Shown: positions 32,758 through 41,717 of the stretch, in pieces
How positions within the stretch are numbered: position 1 is the first letter of the stretch
How the letters are laid out: the number at the start of each line of letters is the position of its first letter
NCBI GenBank assembly: GCA_964370205.1
Contig: CAYJIK010000003.1
Span: 1 to 61,242 of the forward strand
Direction: 5' to 3'
DNA length: 61,242 nt
Source: DAMCAP01 sp964370205
GTDB taxonomy: Bacteria; Bacillota; Clostridia; Oscillospirales; Ruminococcaceae
Translations under genes and position numbers: made by a program
The notes under the pieces: model-generated
The model's input: only the letters and a program-made list of their open reading frames with translations
Database searches by the model: none
What the model was told of the DNA's origin: nothing

Positions 32758-33633
32758 TTAACCGCCCTGACGCATCATTTCTTTTATATTCGCTATCTGC
32801 ACGCCCACCGAAGCGTCTACCGTTTCGTCAGGCATCTCTATGATGCACGTGCCTTCCGGAGCTTCGTCCATCACTACTACCTTTATATGCTCAGACAGAC
32901 GACTGAGGTAGTCAAACACCTCCGGGTCGCCATCAAGCAGCAACTCCGCTTCTGTGGAGGATAGATATATCTTCACCCACTCCTGCTGGGACAGGTTTTC
33001 TGTCACCGATAGTATCATCTTTTCTATAACTTTGCCGGAGGAGCGGAGGCTTACGCCTATGACCTTTTCCGCCACTGTGACGGCAAGTTCTTGCATGTCC
33101 GATATATGTTCCTCTAACAGCTCTTGCTTCTTGACATTTAGGTCGGTTAGCACTCTATCCAGTTCAGCCAAAAACGCTACACTGTCCTTCTCAAGCTGTG
33201 CGGAAGCGTCCGCTATCGCTTTGTTGAAGCCCTGTTCCGAACCTTCGGAAAACCCTTGCTCAAATCCCTGCTGTTTTGCAAGCAGTTTTATGCTCTCCGC
33301 TTCGTCACGTGCTTCGGAAATCAGCTTGTTCGCCCTTGATTCTGCGCCTTTTAATAGGTTTGCCGCTTCTTCATTCGCTCGGCGTATCGTTATTTCTTTT
33401 AGTCGTTCCAGTTCCTGTTCCTGCGCCTGAAGTGCCGCCTGCTCGGGGGATATCTCCTCCACAGCGTCTTCGGCGTTTTCTGCATCTTCACCTTCTGCGG
33501 TGGATTTCAGTTTATCTTCGTCGGACTGTGAGGCTTTATCACCCCTTTGCTTTTTGACGTGAGCGGGGTGTTCTGCGTATTCAAAGTAGGTGAATTTATC
33601 TCCCACCTGTCCGCCCTTCAAAAAGTTAGGCAA
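32758..33633 (-). CDS. fliH: Flagellar assembly protein FliH
   Basis: 291 residues. An N-terminal acidic region is followed by a long coiled coil (EQELERLKEITIRRANEEAANLLKGAESRANKLISEARDEAESIKLLAKQQGFEQGFSEGSEQGFNKA) with the FliH G-x3-G repeat pattern. The C-terminal FliH/YscL domain reads ELAVTVAEKVIGVSLRSSGKVIEKMI. The start is TTG 33633, overlapping the fliG stop by 8 nt, so translation is coupled. It inhibits and positions FliI. Confidence 0.92.
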   Translation of the reverse strand: MPNFLKGGQVGDKFTYFEYAEHPAHVKKQRGDKASQSDEDKLKSTAEGEDAENAEDAVEEISPEQAALQAQEQELERLKEITIRRANEEAANLLKGAESRANKLISEARDEAESIKLLAKQQGFEQGFSEGSEQGFNKAIADASAQLEKDSVAFLAELDRVLTDLNVKKQELLEEHISDMQELAVTVAEKVIGVSLRSSGKVIEKMILSVTENLSQQEWVKIYLSSTEAELLLDGDPEVFDYLSRLSEHIKVVVMDEAPEGTCIIEMPDETVDASVGVQIANIKEMMRQGG

Positions 33634-34627
33634 TTATCTCATCATCCTTTCCTTTGGATATGGTTAGCTGGCCTTCATTTTCAAGCCGCCTGATAACGCT
33701 TACTATTCTCTGCTGTGCTTCTTCTATATCCTTTAGGCGGACATTGTATGTGTATTCCAAATCCGAGCGCACTGTTTCCGCAAGACGGCTGGACATATTT
33801 GCGAATATAACGTTCGCAACGTCCTCCTTTGCGTTCTTGAGTGCGTACACAAGGTCGTTTTGATCCACCTCTCGCAGGAACTGCTGTATCGCCATGTTGT
33901 CCAGCAGTACGATATCCTCGAACACGAACATGCGGTTCTTGATTTCGTCCACCAGTGCTTCGTCCTTCTTGGATAGCTCGTCGAATATGAACTTCTCGTT
34001 CGCTCTGTCCATCGAGTTCATAACGTCCGCTATGTAGTCTACGCCGCCGACCTTTGCAAAGTCCATCGACATAACCGTCGCAAACTTCTTGCGCAGTATA
34101 TCCTCCACTATTTTGATGGTATCAGGAGAGGCGCTGTCCATCTTCGCAATGTTTTCAACTACCTTTATGCGCTTTGCTCTCGGCAGCTCCGCTATGACAT
34201 CTGCCGCTTGATCGGAGCGCACGTAGGATAGTATGAGCGCTATGGTCTGGGCTCGCTCGTTTTGTATCAGAGCAAACAGGTTTTTACTGTCCGCTTTTCG
34301 CACAAACTCGAACGCTCTCTGCTTTAGGGAGCCGCTCACACGGTCAAGCAGTGCCGAGGCCATCTGTATGCCAAACGCCTTTTCCAGTACACTCTTTGCG
34401 TAGTCTATACCGCCGTCTGTGACCACCTTCTGCGTTAGGCACATCTTATAAAAATCGTCTAGCGCAATCTCTGAATCTTCGGTGGACAGGTGGGATACCT
34501 GCGCTATCTCGTATGTAAGCTGTTCCAGTTCACTTTCGTTTAAGTGCTTGTAAATCTGAGAGGCTCTGTCGGCGCCCATGGTGATAATTACCGCCGCCGC
34601 CTTTTTTTCCGGTGTTAAATTCGCCAT
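33626..34627 (-). CDS. fliG: Flagellar motor switch protein FliG
   Basis: 333 residues; the torque-generating C-ring protein. The N-domain LTPEKKAAAVIITMGADRASQIYKHLNESELEQL binds FliF. The middle domain contains the armadillo region with the EHPQ-equivalent around ALIQNERAQTIALILSYVRSDQAADVIAEL. The C-terminal charged ridge is in VFEDIVLLDNMAIQQFLREVDQNDLVYALKNA. It overlaps the fliF stop by one base (TAATG). Confidence 0.96.
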   Translation of the reverse strand: MANLTPEKKAAAVIITMGADRASQIYKHLNESELEQLTYEIAQVSHLSTEDSEIALDDFYKMCLTQKVVTDGGIDYAKSVLEKAFGIQMASALLDRVSGSLKQRAFEFVRKADSKNLFALIQNERAQTIALILSYVRSDQAADVIAELPRAKRIKVVENIAKMDSASPDTIKIVEDILRKKFATVMSMDFAKVGGVDYIADVMNSMDRANEKFIFDELSKKDEALVDEIKNRMFVFEDIVLLDNMAIQQFLREVDQNDLVYALKNAKEDVANVIFANMSSRLAETVRSDLEYTYNVRLKDIEEAQQRIVSVIRRLENEGQLTISKGKDDEIIA

Positions 34628-36192
34628 TACCTATCCTCTCCTCTCAACCAGTTCTTAATAAGCTGTGCTGCGATCTCGGGGTTGTCGTCGGTGAATTCAC
34701 GTATCTGATCACGCAGTTGCGCTTCTCTTGTCTGGGGCATATTTGCGGCAATCTCGGACAGATTAGCAATCTTCGCCGCCGCTTCTGCCTCAAGTGCTGC
34801 GAGCGCTTCCGCTTCCGCTGACGCTATCTCTTCCTTCTTCTTCTTGTTTCTTCTCGTTATAATAAGTACGATTATCAGTATAATCAGCAGTAGTCCCACG
34901 CCTGCGCCTATCATTATAAGTGTCGTAGTGGTAAGTCCCGCCGCCACTTCAGGGACAGGGTCGAAGAATGCCTGATTAAGTACCGCAACCTTTTCCTCCG
35001 CCTGTGACACGGGTATGCCGGACGCAGTAGCCACAAACTGCTTTAGCTCCGCCAGCTGTAGAGCGTCCATCTCGACACCGTTCAGTGTCAGCGACACCTG
35101 CATATTTTCAAGTTCCATAGAGCTCGAGGTGACTTCCTCTTTCAGCTCGTTTACTACATATTCGTACGACTGTTCATCTCTGAAGTATATCTCGTTTCCG
35201 TCAGTGGTAACCCCCGGGTATATCGGAGTTTCCTCGGCGTTTGTTTCTGTCCCGGGGACACCTGCCTCTGTTTCACCGGGTGTGACCTGCTCAACAAGCG
35301 TGTCCTCAGTTTTGATGATGCCGTTACTGTCTACCGACGGCGAATAGCTGATTATCTGCTGTATGCGTTGGTCTATGTCCACTTCGCTGAACACCTCAAC
35401 CATAACGTGTCCCTCGCCGTAGGTGGGTTCTAGGAGTCTAAGCAGCTTTGTGCGTGTCACTGTTTCTATCTCACGCTCAAGCTCCATTTTAAGGCGGGCA
35501 AGGTCAAGTTGTGTGTTTTCACTCACGGCGGATACATCCACACCATTGCCGTCAAGCACCGCTACATTTCCCTCTAAAAGCCCGGGCACACTTGTCGCAA
35601 GTAGCCTTTGTATACCGTCCACCTGCTCTGCGGAAGGCGAGCCTCCGTCAAGCATGAATACGGTTGCCGTTGCGGTTGCGGGGGTTACGTCCTCCTGCAA
35701 TACATACTTCTTATCGGTACCGAGTGTTATGTTAACTACAGCCTCCTGCACACCGCCAAAGTGACGGATGGTAGCGGCTAGTTTGTCCTGCAAAGCAAAC
35801 AATTCGTATGTGGCTCTGTCCGCATCGGTGGAAAACAGGTCAACGTTGTTTGTGTAAGTGTCGTAACCGAAACCTGTCTTAGGGTAGCCTGCCGCTATAA
35901 GTTGCGCCATAATGGCGGACTCCTGTGCGGTAGGCACCATTATTGTACCGCTACTGTCCACCTGATAGTCCACGCCCAATTCCGCCAAGAATGAGCTTAT
36001 CTCGCTCTGCTCCTGTGCGCTTAGATTGTAGAGTATGCCCACATGATTGGGGTTGTTTAGTAGCAACGCAATCGCTACAGCAAACACCAATACGCCGGCT
36101 GCTACTGCTCCGGCGATCATTTTTGTCTTTTTAGAAAATTTAGCAAGAAATGCTTTTACACTCTCCCAATATCCGAGTAATCTCTCTTTCAA
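34627..36192 (-). CDS. fliF: Flagellar MS-ring protein FliF
   Basis: 521 residues. An N-terminal membrane helix (MIAGAVAAGVLVFAVAIALLL) is followed by two ring-building motifs (LSAQEQSEISSFLAELGVDYQVDSSGTIMVPTAQES and the YscJ/FliF region with FGGVQEAVVNITLG) and a periplasmic beta-collar region with Glu/Thr-rich inserts. A C-terminal membrane helix (TTLIMIGAGVGLLLIILIIVLIITRR) leads to a FliG-binding tail ending DNPEIAAQLIKNWLRGED. The start is TTG 36192 behind GGAGG. Confidence 0.96.
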   Translation of the reverse strand: MKERLLGYWESVKAFLAKFSKKTKMIAGAVAAGVLVFAVAIALLLNNPNHVGILYNLSAQEQSEISSFLAELGVDYQVDSSGTIMVPTAQESAIMAQLIAAGYPKTGFGYDTYTNNVDLFSTDADRATYELFALQDKLAATIRHFGGVQEAVVNITLGTDKKYVLQEDVTPATATATVFMLDGGSPSAEQVDGIQRLLATSVPGLLEGNVAVLDGNGVDVSAVSENTQLDLARLKMELEREIETVTRTKLLRLLEPTYGEGHVMVEVFSEVDIDQRIQQIISYSPSVDSNGIIKTEDTLVEQVTPGETEAGVPGTETNAEETPIYPGVTTDGNEIYFRDEQSYEYVVNELKEEVTSSSMELENMQVSLTLNGVEMDALQLAELKQFVATASGIPVSQAEEKVAVLNQAFFDPVPEVAAGLTTTTLIMIGAGVGLLLIILIIVLIITRRNKKKKEEIASAEAEALAALEAEAAAKIANLSEIAANMPQTREAQLRDQIREFTDDNPEIAAQLIKNWLRGEDR

Positions 36193-36413
36193 CGGCCTGT
36201 ACCTCCAAAAATCAGCGTTTATCGAGTGTGCTCCCTAAGATTTCGCTCTGATTATCCGCCCGACATACGCTCTCGTGACTTCAAATGCTGTGTCGGCACA
36301 CGGTATATATGTTATGTTTATCTGTACTGCAAAAATTCATATTGTCCGCTATTTCAAACGAGTTTGGGGTTTGCGTTTAAAGTTTTAAGCCCTCTTAATC
36401 GGTCAACTCAGTA

Positions 36414-36722
36414 TTATAGCGTTATACGCATTATCTCGTTGTACGAGTCCAGTGCACGGTTTCTGAGTTGGAGTAAAAAGCTAAGTGTAAGATTAGCCTC
36501 GGTTGAGCTTATGGTAAGCTGATGTAGGTCATCAATATCACCGGTGGTTATAGCTGTCGAATCGGAGTAGACGGCGTTCTCTGTTGCCACAAGGCTTTCA
36601 ATGGCGCTGTTCAGCACCTGGCCGAATACACCATTATTTTCAGTTTCCTTGTTTTGATTAGCAGTAGCACCCACTCCGAGTTCAGGAGTGATCGGCTTTA
36701 TAAAATCAGTTTTCATAAACAT
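36414..36722 (-). CDS. fliE: Flagellar hook-basal body protein FliE
   Basis: About 102 residues. The C-terminal part shows the FliE helix pattern (VFGQVLNSAIESLVATENAVYSDSTAITTGDIDDLHQLTISSTEANLTLSFLLQLRNRALDSYNEIMRI). FliE links MS ring and rod. I choose ATG 36722, preceded by AAAGGATTTG, over the longer frame. There is a gap of about 220 nt to fliF. Confidence 0.9.
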   Translation of the reverse strand: MFMKTDFIKPITPELGVGATANQNKETENNGVFGQVLNSAIESLVATENAVYSDSTAITTGDIDDLHQLTISSTEANLTLSFLLQLRNRALDSYNEIMRITL

Positions 36723-36825
36723 AGCTATCAAATCCTTTCTGACTATATACAGGCTTTTCCATCCACGCAAACAATACTGTTTGTCAATGTTTACAAGCTG
36801 TTTGTTTTATTTGTTGTTAAGACGT

Positions 36826-37269
36826 TTATCTACCTATGTCAAGTCCTGCCTGCGCCACAAGCTTTAAAGCATTAAGCACTGTGACATTTGCCTGATACGC
36901 CCTCTGTGCTGCCATCGAATCTGATGTTTCCTTTAAAAGGTCAACGTTCGGCATGCTCACATATCCGTCCTCGTCGGCGTCGGGGTGGGAAGGGTCATAC
37001 ACCTGCTTAAACGGTGTTTCATCCTCCACTATCTCTACCACCTGCACGCCCGGTTGTGTCGTGCCGTTCATACGTGCAAACAGTGCATCTCTGAAACTAC
37101 TACCCGTGGTCACCCCTGCCTGAAAAACCACCATCTTACGGCGGTAAGGGTCGCCACTCTCGGTTCTGGTCGTGTCGATGTTTGTGATATTTTCTGCGAC
37201 TACATCAAGACGCATCCGCTGAGCGGTAAGTCCTGAAGCCGCTATGTTCAAACTACTGAAAAAAGCCAT
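36826..37269 (-). CDS. flgC: Flagellar rod protein FlgC
   Basis: 147 residues with rod signatures at both ends: LNIAASGLTAQRMRLDVVAENITNIDTTRTESGDPYRRKMVVF and YVSMPNVDLLKETSDSMAAQRAYQANVTVLNALKLVAQAGLDIGR. The proximal rod is built from FlgB, FlgC, FlgF and FlgG. ATG 37269 follows GAAAGGAACGGTCATAACT. Confidence 0.95.
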   Translation of the reverse strand: MAFFSSLNIAASGLTAQRMRLDVVAENITNIDTTRTESGDPYRRKMVVFQAGVTTGSSFRDALFARMNGTTQPGVQVVEIVEDETPFKQVYDPSHPDADEDGYVSMPNVDLLKETSDSMAAQRAYQANVTVLNALKLVAQAGLDIGR

Positions 37270-37412
37270 AGTTATGACCGTTCCTTTCTACACGTTGTGT
37301 GAGTTTGTTCCCTCTAATTACAATGCAAAACTTTGCGTTATTTAAGCTCAAGACTCCAATTTGAAAACCTCAGCTTCAAACTGCACGTCACTCCGCTGTT
37401 AAACTATATGTA

Positions 37413-37796
37413 CTATCTGCTCTCAATAGCCATCTGTAGGCGTGAATATTGATCGGTTATAAGGCGTGTCAGATACTGATACTGGAGCTGGTTTCTGGCT
37501 AGCTCCACTTCTTCAGCGTCCAGCTGGACACTGTTGCCGTCCAGTCGCTCTGTTTCGGTAGTCACATTTATCTGCGGCTGTGTGCTCAGTATCGCCTCGC
37601 GCACTTCGGAGGGTTTTGCACCGTCCGAGAGGTCTGACAGTTTGCGCTGCAGTTCCTCCTCAAACGTCACATACTTCGCCTTGTAGCCGGGAGTGTCCAC
37701 GTTTGCAATATTCTCGGTGTTCACCTGGATCTTCTGATACGTAGCGTTAAGGCTCTGTTGTAAAAGTGCAAGCGATGTACTTCCAAAAATGTTCAC
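37413..37796 (-). CDS. flgB: Flagellar rod protein FlgB
   Basis: 127 residues. N-terminal LALLQQSLNATYQKIQVNTENIANVDTPGYKAKYVTFEEEL and C-terminal VQLDAEEVELARNQLQYQYLTRLITDQYSRLQMAI are the FlgB patterns. It is the first gene of the flagellar block: GTG 37796 behind AAGGAGGAG, with a vegetative-type promoter 200 nt upstream. Confidence 0.95.
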   Translation of the reverse strand: MNIFGSTSLALLQQSLNATYQKIQVNTENIANVDTPGYKAKYVTFEEELQRKLSDLSDGAKPSEVREAILSTQPQINVTTETERLDGNSVQLDAEEVELARNQLQYQYLTRLITDQYSRLQMAIESR

Positions 37797-38440
37797 GGCA
37801 GCTCCTCCTTCAAGTTACTCTTAATTGTGAATTATAGTTTTTCTTATGTTACTTTATGCAAGATTTCATTGTGTTTATGTACGGTAAATAAATTTAAATG
37901 TAAGTCGTGCGAAAAATATATGCAACATGCTGTCACAAATGCGCACTTAAAGGCACATTGATAAAAAAATGTATAAATCACCTGTTTACTCTCTGTCATT
38001 GTAGCACAGAAAAGCATACAATTCAACACAATAATTCATAAAAAATCGGATTTTCGTCAAACTATTCTTGCATTCTCCTCTTTGCTTTGCGATTATTATT
38101 CACGCCTTTCAAACCCAACTTTCAAAAACACACAGTATTTAAGCCGTTACAGCTCGGCAAGTGAATATATCGAAAATATATTCACTTTAAAAGGGCAAAA
38201 TATTCAGTTGTAAATTTTACATTTTTATATATAATTTTTTGAACAAATTATGACAAAGTTCAAATCCCCCTACTTAGAAATGTAACATACTTTCTGAACA
38301 ATGTAACATTCCTTAGTGAAATTACATAAAATTAAATTGCGAAAATTAGAGATATCGCCAAGTGCATTTTCACTTATCAACTATTTATTACGTTCGTTGC
38401 CAAGACGTGTAACTTAGTGTAAATTGCGGAAAAACAAAAA
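37797..38440. other. Regulatory and AT-rich spacer upstream of the flagellar block
   Basis: Contains the flgB promoter and a 200-nt flgB leader. The part from about 38050 to 38430 is very AT-rich, including an inverted repeat GTGAATATAT...ATATATTCAC around 38160-38186, and shows no gene. Confidence 0.5.
37998..38026 (-). promoter_or_regulatory. Sigma-A extended -10 promoter of the flagellar block
   Basis: Minus strand TTGAAT (38021-38026), 17-nt spacer ending TGC, TACAAT (37998-38003). No sigma-28 pattern is seen, so the early block appears to be under vegetative control. Confidence 0.7.
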
Positions 38441-38475
38441 GCGTAGCGACACTCCTTAACGAAGCGCCACTACGC
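38441..38475 (-). terminator. Terminator after galU
   Basis: 12-bp stem with G-T pairs (GCGTAGTGGCGC against GTGTCGCTACGC), followed on the minus strand by TTTTTGTTTTT. Confidence 0.85.
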
Positions 38476-38544
38476 CAAAAACTAACACTGCAACTAACCG
38501 AGCCTAATGTGCAGTTAGCACACTATACAATAACTGTCTAAACA

Positions 38545-39432
38545 CTACAACCCCAGAGCAAACCTCTTTATCAGTTCAGCCGCTTTTTCCCCGATTTCGG
38601 GGTGGGTCACGGCGACATTTAGCCACGCCTCAAGTATTCCGAGTTTGTTGCCCATGTCAAACCTTGTACCACTGTATTCACAGCCTACCATACCGCTCTT
38701 TGCTGCGAGTGTAGCCATTGCGTCAGTCAGCTGAATTTCACCACCTGCGCCGGGGGGAGTGTCACGGAGAATAGCAAAAATCTCAGATGGCAATACCACT
38801 CTGCCGATTATTGCGAAGTCGGTGAGCACCTGCTGTGGGGTTGGTTTCTCTATCATTTCGGTTACGAGGAAACCGCTCTCGTGTGACCTGTCACGGCTTA
38901 CCGAGCTGTACATTCCTATAACGTCACGCCCCACCTGCTTCACACCTAAAACGCCCAGTCCATACTTTTCGTAAGTCTGCTTAAGCTCCAGTGTTGCGGG
39001 GGTGTCGCCTAGTATAACGTCATCGCCGTATAGCACAGCAAAAGGCTCGCTCCCGACAAAACGCTCCGCACACAGTACAGCGTGTCCCAGACCTTTTGTT
39101 TCACGTTGGCGGACATACGTAATGTTTGCAAGCTCTGTGATAGCACGCATCTCTGCATGAAGTGCTTCCTTCTTTGAAGCGAGCAGACGGCTTTCCAGTT
39201 CGGGGGAGTAGTCAAAGTGGTCCTCCATCACCGACTTACCTCTGTTTGTGACGATAAGTATGTCTGTGATGCCGGAATTAACAGCCTCCTCAACGATATG
39301 CTGTATCACAGGTTTATCAACAAGTGGCAGCATCTCCTTAGGCACCGATTTAGACGCAGGAAGTACTCTTGTACCCAGTCCTGCCGCTGGGATAACCGCT
39401 TTTGTTACTTTCATATCATCCATGCCCGACAT
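38545..39432 (-). CDS. galU: UTP--glucose-1-phosphate uridylyltransferase
   Basis: About 295 residues; makes UDP-glucose for cell-surface glycans. The nucleotidyltransferase signature is AVIPAAGLGTRVLPASKSVPKEMLPLVDKPVIQ, then GLGHAVLCAERFVG, FAVLYGDDVI, and GGEIQLTDAM near the C-terminus. ATG 39432 has CGGAGG 8 nt upstream; the longer frame to 39498 would overlap the neighbour's 3' end. It follows the RING-protein gene by 28 nt and ends at a strong terminator, so the two are one operon. Confidence 0.95.
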   Translation of the reverse strand: MSGMDDMKVTKAVIPAAGLGTRVLPASKSVPKEMLPLVDKPVIQHIVEEAVNSGITDILIVTNRGKSVMEDHFDYSPELESRLLASKKEALHAEMRAITELANITYVRQRETKGLGHAVLCAERFVGSEPFAVLYGDDVILGDTPATLELKQTYEKYGLGVLGVKQVGRDVIGMYSSVSRDRSHESGFLVTEMIEKPTPQQVLTDFAIIGRVVLPSEIFAILRDTPPGAGGEIQLTDAMATLAAKSGMVGCEYSGTRFDMGNKLGILEAWLNVAVTHPEIGEKAAELIKRFALGL

Positions 39433-39460
39433 CGGGCTTTCCTCCGTTTTTACATCGTTA

Positions 39461-40456
39461 TTACAACAAAAGTGCTGTAAAGATATTACTTGCCGCATAT
39501 ATTACCGCTAACACGCCGAGCACAGCAAACATACTGGGGCGGCCTAAGAAGTAAAGCGACGAGAGATATTCCTTATTCATAACCTCGCCATCATATAATT
39601 TTCGGATATCCAGTATATCCTCGATAGACTTTTTAAGGATAAACCTGTCTGTGAACAGTCCGCAAAGCACCATAATCACAATGTTTAGCGCCATAGTAAT
39701 ATCCAAATACGGCTCAAGCATATTCATAAGCTCCAGATTCGCTGTCGCTGACAGTTCGGGGGTTATAAGTTTGAAGTATTCGTTTGTGTATAGAAAGCTG
39801 GGGAGTGAGACTATTAGGGTTATCGCTGTTACCCCTATAGCAATACCGTACAGCTTTCTGTAAAACAGGTAGAAGTAGGTGAACAGAAATGAGCTCCAGT
39901 TCCAGCTGATTTTGTGAGTGTTTTGCAGTAGCCTTTTAAAACGCCGCATAAAGCCGTACGCCGAACCACCCATGTATATGGATAATTCCTGCGCCGACAC
40001 GCTATTTACCGACCACCCATCGTCAGCTGCAAACGGGAAACCGCCCATGGGTGTAAAGTCCGCACTGCCTGCTTGCTGATGACTTCCCTGCGTGGTAGAG
40101 CTTCTGAAGGCGCCGTTTTGTGGCTCCTGAGCACTGTTAGCGTCCTGTGTTTCTTTAGTGTCATCAATGTTTTGAGAGGAAGCTAGGGTGTAACCGCAAT
40201 TGCCGCACAGTTCAGTGCCGACGGGCGCCTGTTCACCGCAACGACCGCAACGTACCGTTGCAGGTTTTTCTTCTACTACCTTGATAGGGGACTGCCAAAA
40301 ATACGTGCCGTGTTCAGCTGTGTGAATGCAGGCTCTCGCCTTTGTAAAACAGCTTCTATGGTACGGTGAGCCACATTCGGGGCAGACGACAATGTCGTCA
40401 CCTGCTTTTAATATTTCTTTACAATATTCACAAGGGGCATTTTCTATATGTTTCAT
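39461..40456 (-). CDS. Prokaryotic RING-finger/zinc-ribbon membrane protein
   Basis: 331 residues. Residues 9-50 form a prokaryotic RING/PHD-like zinc module (CEYCKEILKAGDDIVVCPECGSPYHRSCF...C). Residues about 69-90 form a second zinc ribbon (CGRCGEQAPVGTELCGNCGYTL). A disordered Gln/Asn/Ser linker leads to a DUF2628-like membrane part with about four helices from about residue 190. The zinc modules would face the cytoplasm. Such proteins are widespread in clostridia with no known function. It is cotranscribed with galU. ATG 40456 is supported by GAAAGGAA. Confidence 0.82.
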   Translation of the reverse strand: MKHIENAPCEYCKEILKAGDDIVVCPECGSPYHRSCFTKARACIHTAEHGTYFWQSPIKVVEEKPATVRCGRCGEQAPVGTELCGNCGYTLASSQNIDDTKETQDANSAQEPQNGAFRSSTTQGSHQQAGSADFTPMGGFPFAADDGWSVNSVSAQELSIYMGGSAYGFMRRFKRLLQNTHKISWNWSSFLFTYFYLFYRKLYGIAIGVTAITLIVSLPSFLYTNEYFKLITPELSATANLELMNMLEPYLDITMALNIVIMVLCGLFTDRFILKKSIEDILDIRKLYDGEVMNKEYLSSLYFLGRPSMFAVLGVLAVIYAASNIFTALLL

Positions 40457-41060
40457 AATAGTTAATTCCTTTCGTCGGGTAGGAGCGTTGTAATATCCGC
40501 AATAGTAATTGTGTCGAGACGGTTAGTTAAGGTTTCCCAATTGTATTGATTATATATTAACTTTATATATATGTAAATTAGAATTTGTAAATTTTTTCTG
40601 TGGTAGGGGGTGCGACGACGTACCTTGGTTAGTATGGGAGGTTTTGGGGATTGTATACGTGGTTTGGGATGGGGGGGTGGGTTTTGGGGTGGGGGGGTGG
40701 GGGGCGGCGGAGATTGGCCGTTTGCCGGATGACGACAATGGGTTGCTGTTTGGGAAGGGCAAACGGTCATAGCTCTGCCGGCGGTCGGTGCGGTAGGGGT
40801 TAAACGTTGTAGGCAGGGCGTGCCACCACTACCAAAGCACCGCAAATTCAAGCGTTAATTTGTCTGTACAACTTAGTTAACGGTTGCAGAAGCACGCCCT
40901 AAATGGCGCTAATTTAGGCGTAATCCACAACGCACTACCTCCCAGGTCACAAGCATAGCTAAAAACATTCGGGGGCGCCCACTATCCACATGGGCAGTCA
41001 AACTATGAAGCGCCCCCTGCGCCCCAACAATTCCCACTCACCCACCTCGGCGCACAAAAA
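40457..41060. other. Non-coding stretch with G-rich tract
   Basis: About 600 bases without a believable gene. The 129-residue frame on the minus strand is a proline-rich shadow of the G-runs. At 40662-40710 the plus strand has many runs of 3-7 G and could form a G-quadruplex upstream of the RING gene. Confidence 0.5.
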
Positions 41061-41081
41061 CAGGCGGCCAAAGGCCGTCTG
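41061..41081 (-). terminator. Terminator after the XRE gene
   Basis: CAGGCGGCC/GGCCGTCTG with loop AAA, then TTTTTG on the minus strand. Confidence 0.85.
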
Positions 41082-41088
41082 ACAACTG

Positions 41089-41673
41089 TTATTTCTTCCT
41101 CCACGCCTTCTGCCAGTACCTAAAGTTAAGCACCGCCACTATCACAAGAGTGACCAGCGTGCAGACTACTCCACGTAGCCCATGCTCTATCGGCAACACC
41201 ATAAGCAGGTACGGCAACCCAACTACCGCCACCACATACAAAAGATGCCACATCAAAAGCCCCTTAGAAAAAGAAGCCTCACGTTGATAATTAAGCAGAC
41301 TTAGGAGTACACAAGAAAGCCCTATAAACAACACTACCAAACTGTATATTTCAGGTAGTGCAGTGTACAGCCCTATATACTGATAAAATCCAAGCGCTAT
41401 AAATATATACCCCACATTTGACACCATAATCATCCCCGAACTCTGTGTGCCCATACTGCTACTCTTAAACGGCGAATTAAGGCCGCTCATCAACTCGCCC
41501 GGGCTCATCTCAAGTGCTCGCGCAAGACCCATAATGTGGTGGGTGGACGGCTCTGTCTTACCGCTCTCCCAAGACATTACTTCCTCCACAGTCACAGACA
41601 ACGCCTTTGCAATGTCCCCCCTCGTCAACCCCTTACCTTCTCGTATCTCCCTCAAATTAGATGACTTCGCCAT
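41089..41673 (-). CDS. Membrane-anchored XRE-family regulator
   Basis: 194 residues. An N-terminal helix-turn-helix of the Cro/C1 type (NLREIREGKGLTRGDIAKALSVTVEEVMSWESGKTEPSTHHIMGLARALEMSPGELM) is followed by four predicted membrane helices in residues 80-190. A DNA-binding domain tethered to the membrane suggests it senses an envelope or membrane signal; this is inference. ATG 41673 has GAAAGGGAAG upstream. The gene upstream (41718) runs the same way 44 nt away, so they may be cotranscribed. Confidence 0.88.
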   Translation of the reverse strand: MAKSSNLREIREGKGLTRGDIAKALSVTVEEVMSWESGKTEPSTHHIMGLARALEMSPGELMSGLNSPFKSSSMGTQSSGMIMVSNVGYIFIALGFYQYIGLYTALPEIYSLVVLFIGLSCVLLSLLNYQREASFSKGLLMWHLLYVVAVVGLPYLLMVLPIEHGLRGVVCTLVTLVIVAVLNFRYWQKAWRKK

Positions 41674-41717
41674 ATTACTTCTTCCCTTTCAACATTAACA
41701 ATATGCAACAACTCATA

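Noticed and set aside
40462..40851. 129-residue proline-rich minus frame
   Set aside because: Produced by G-runs on the other strand; no ribosome site.
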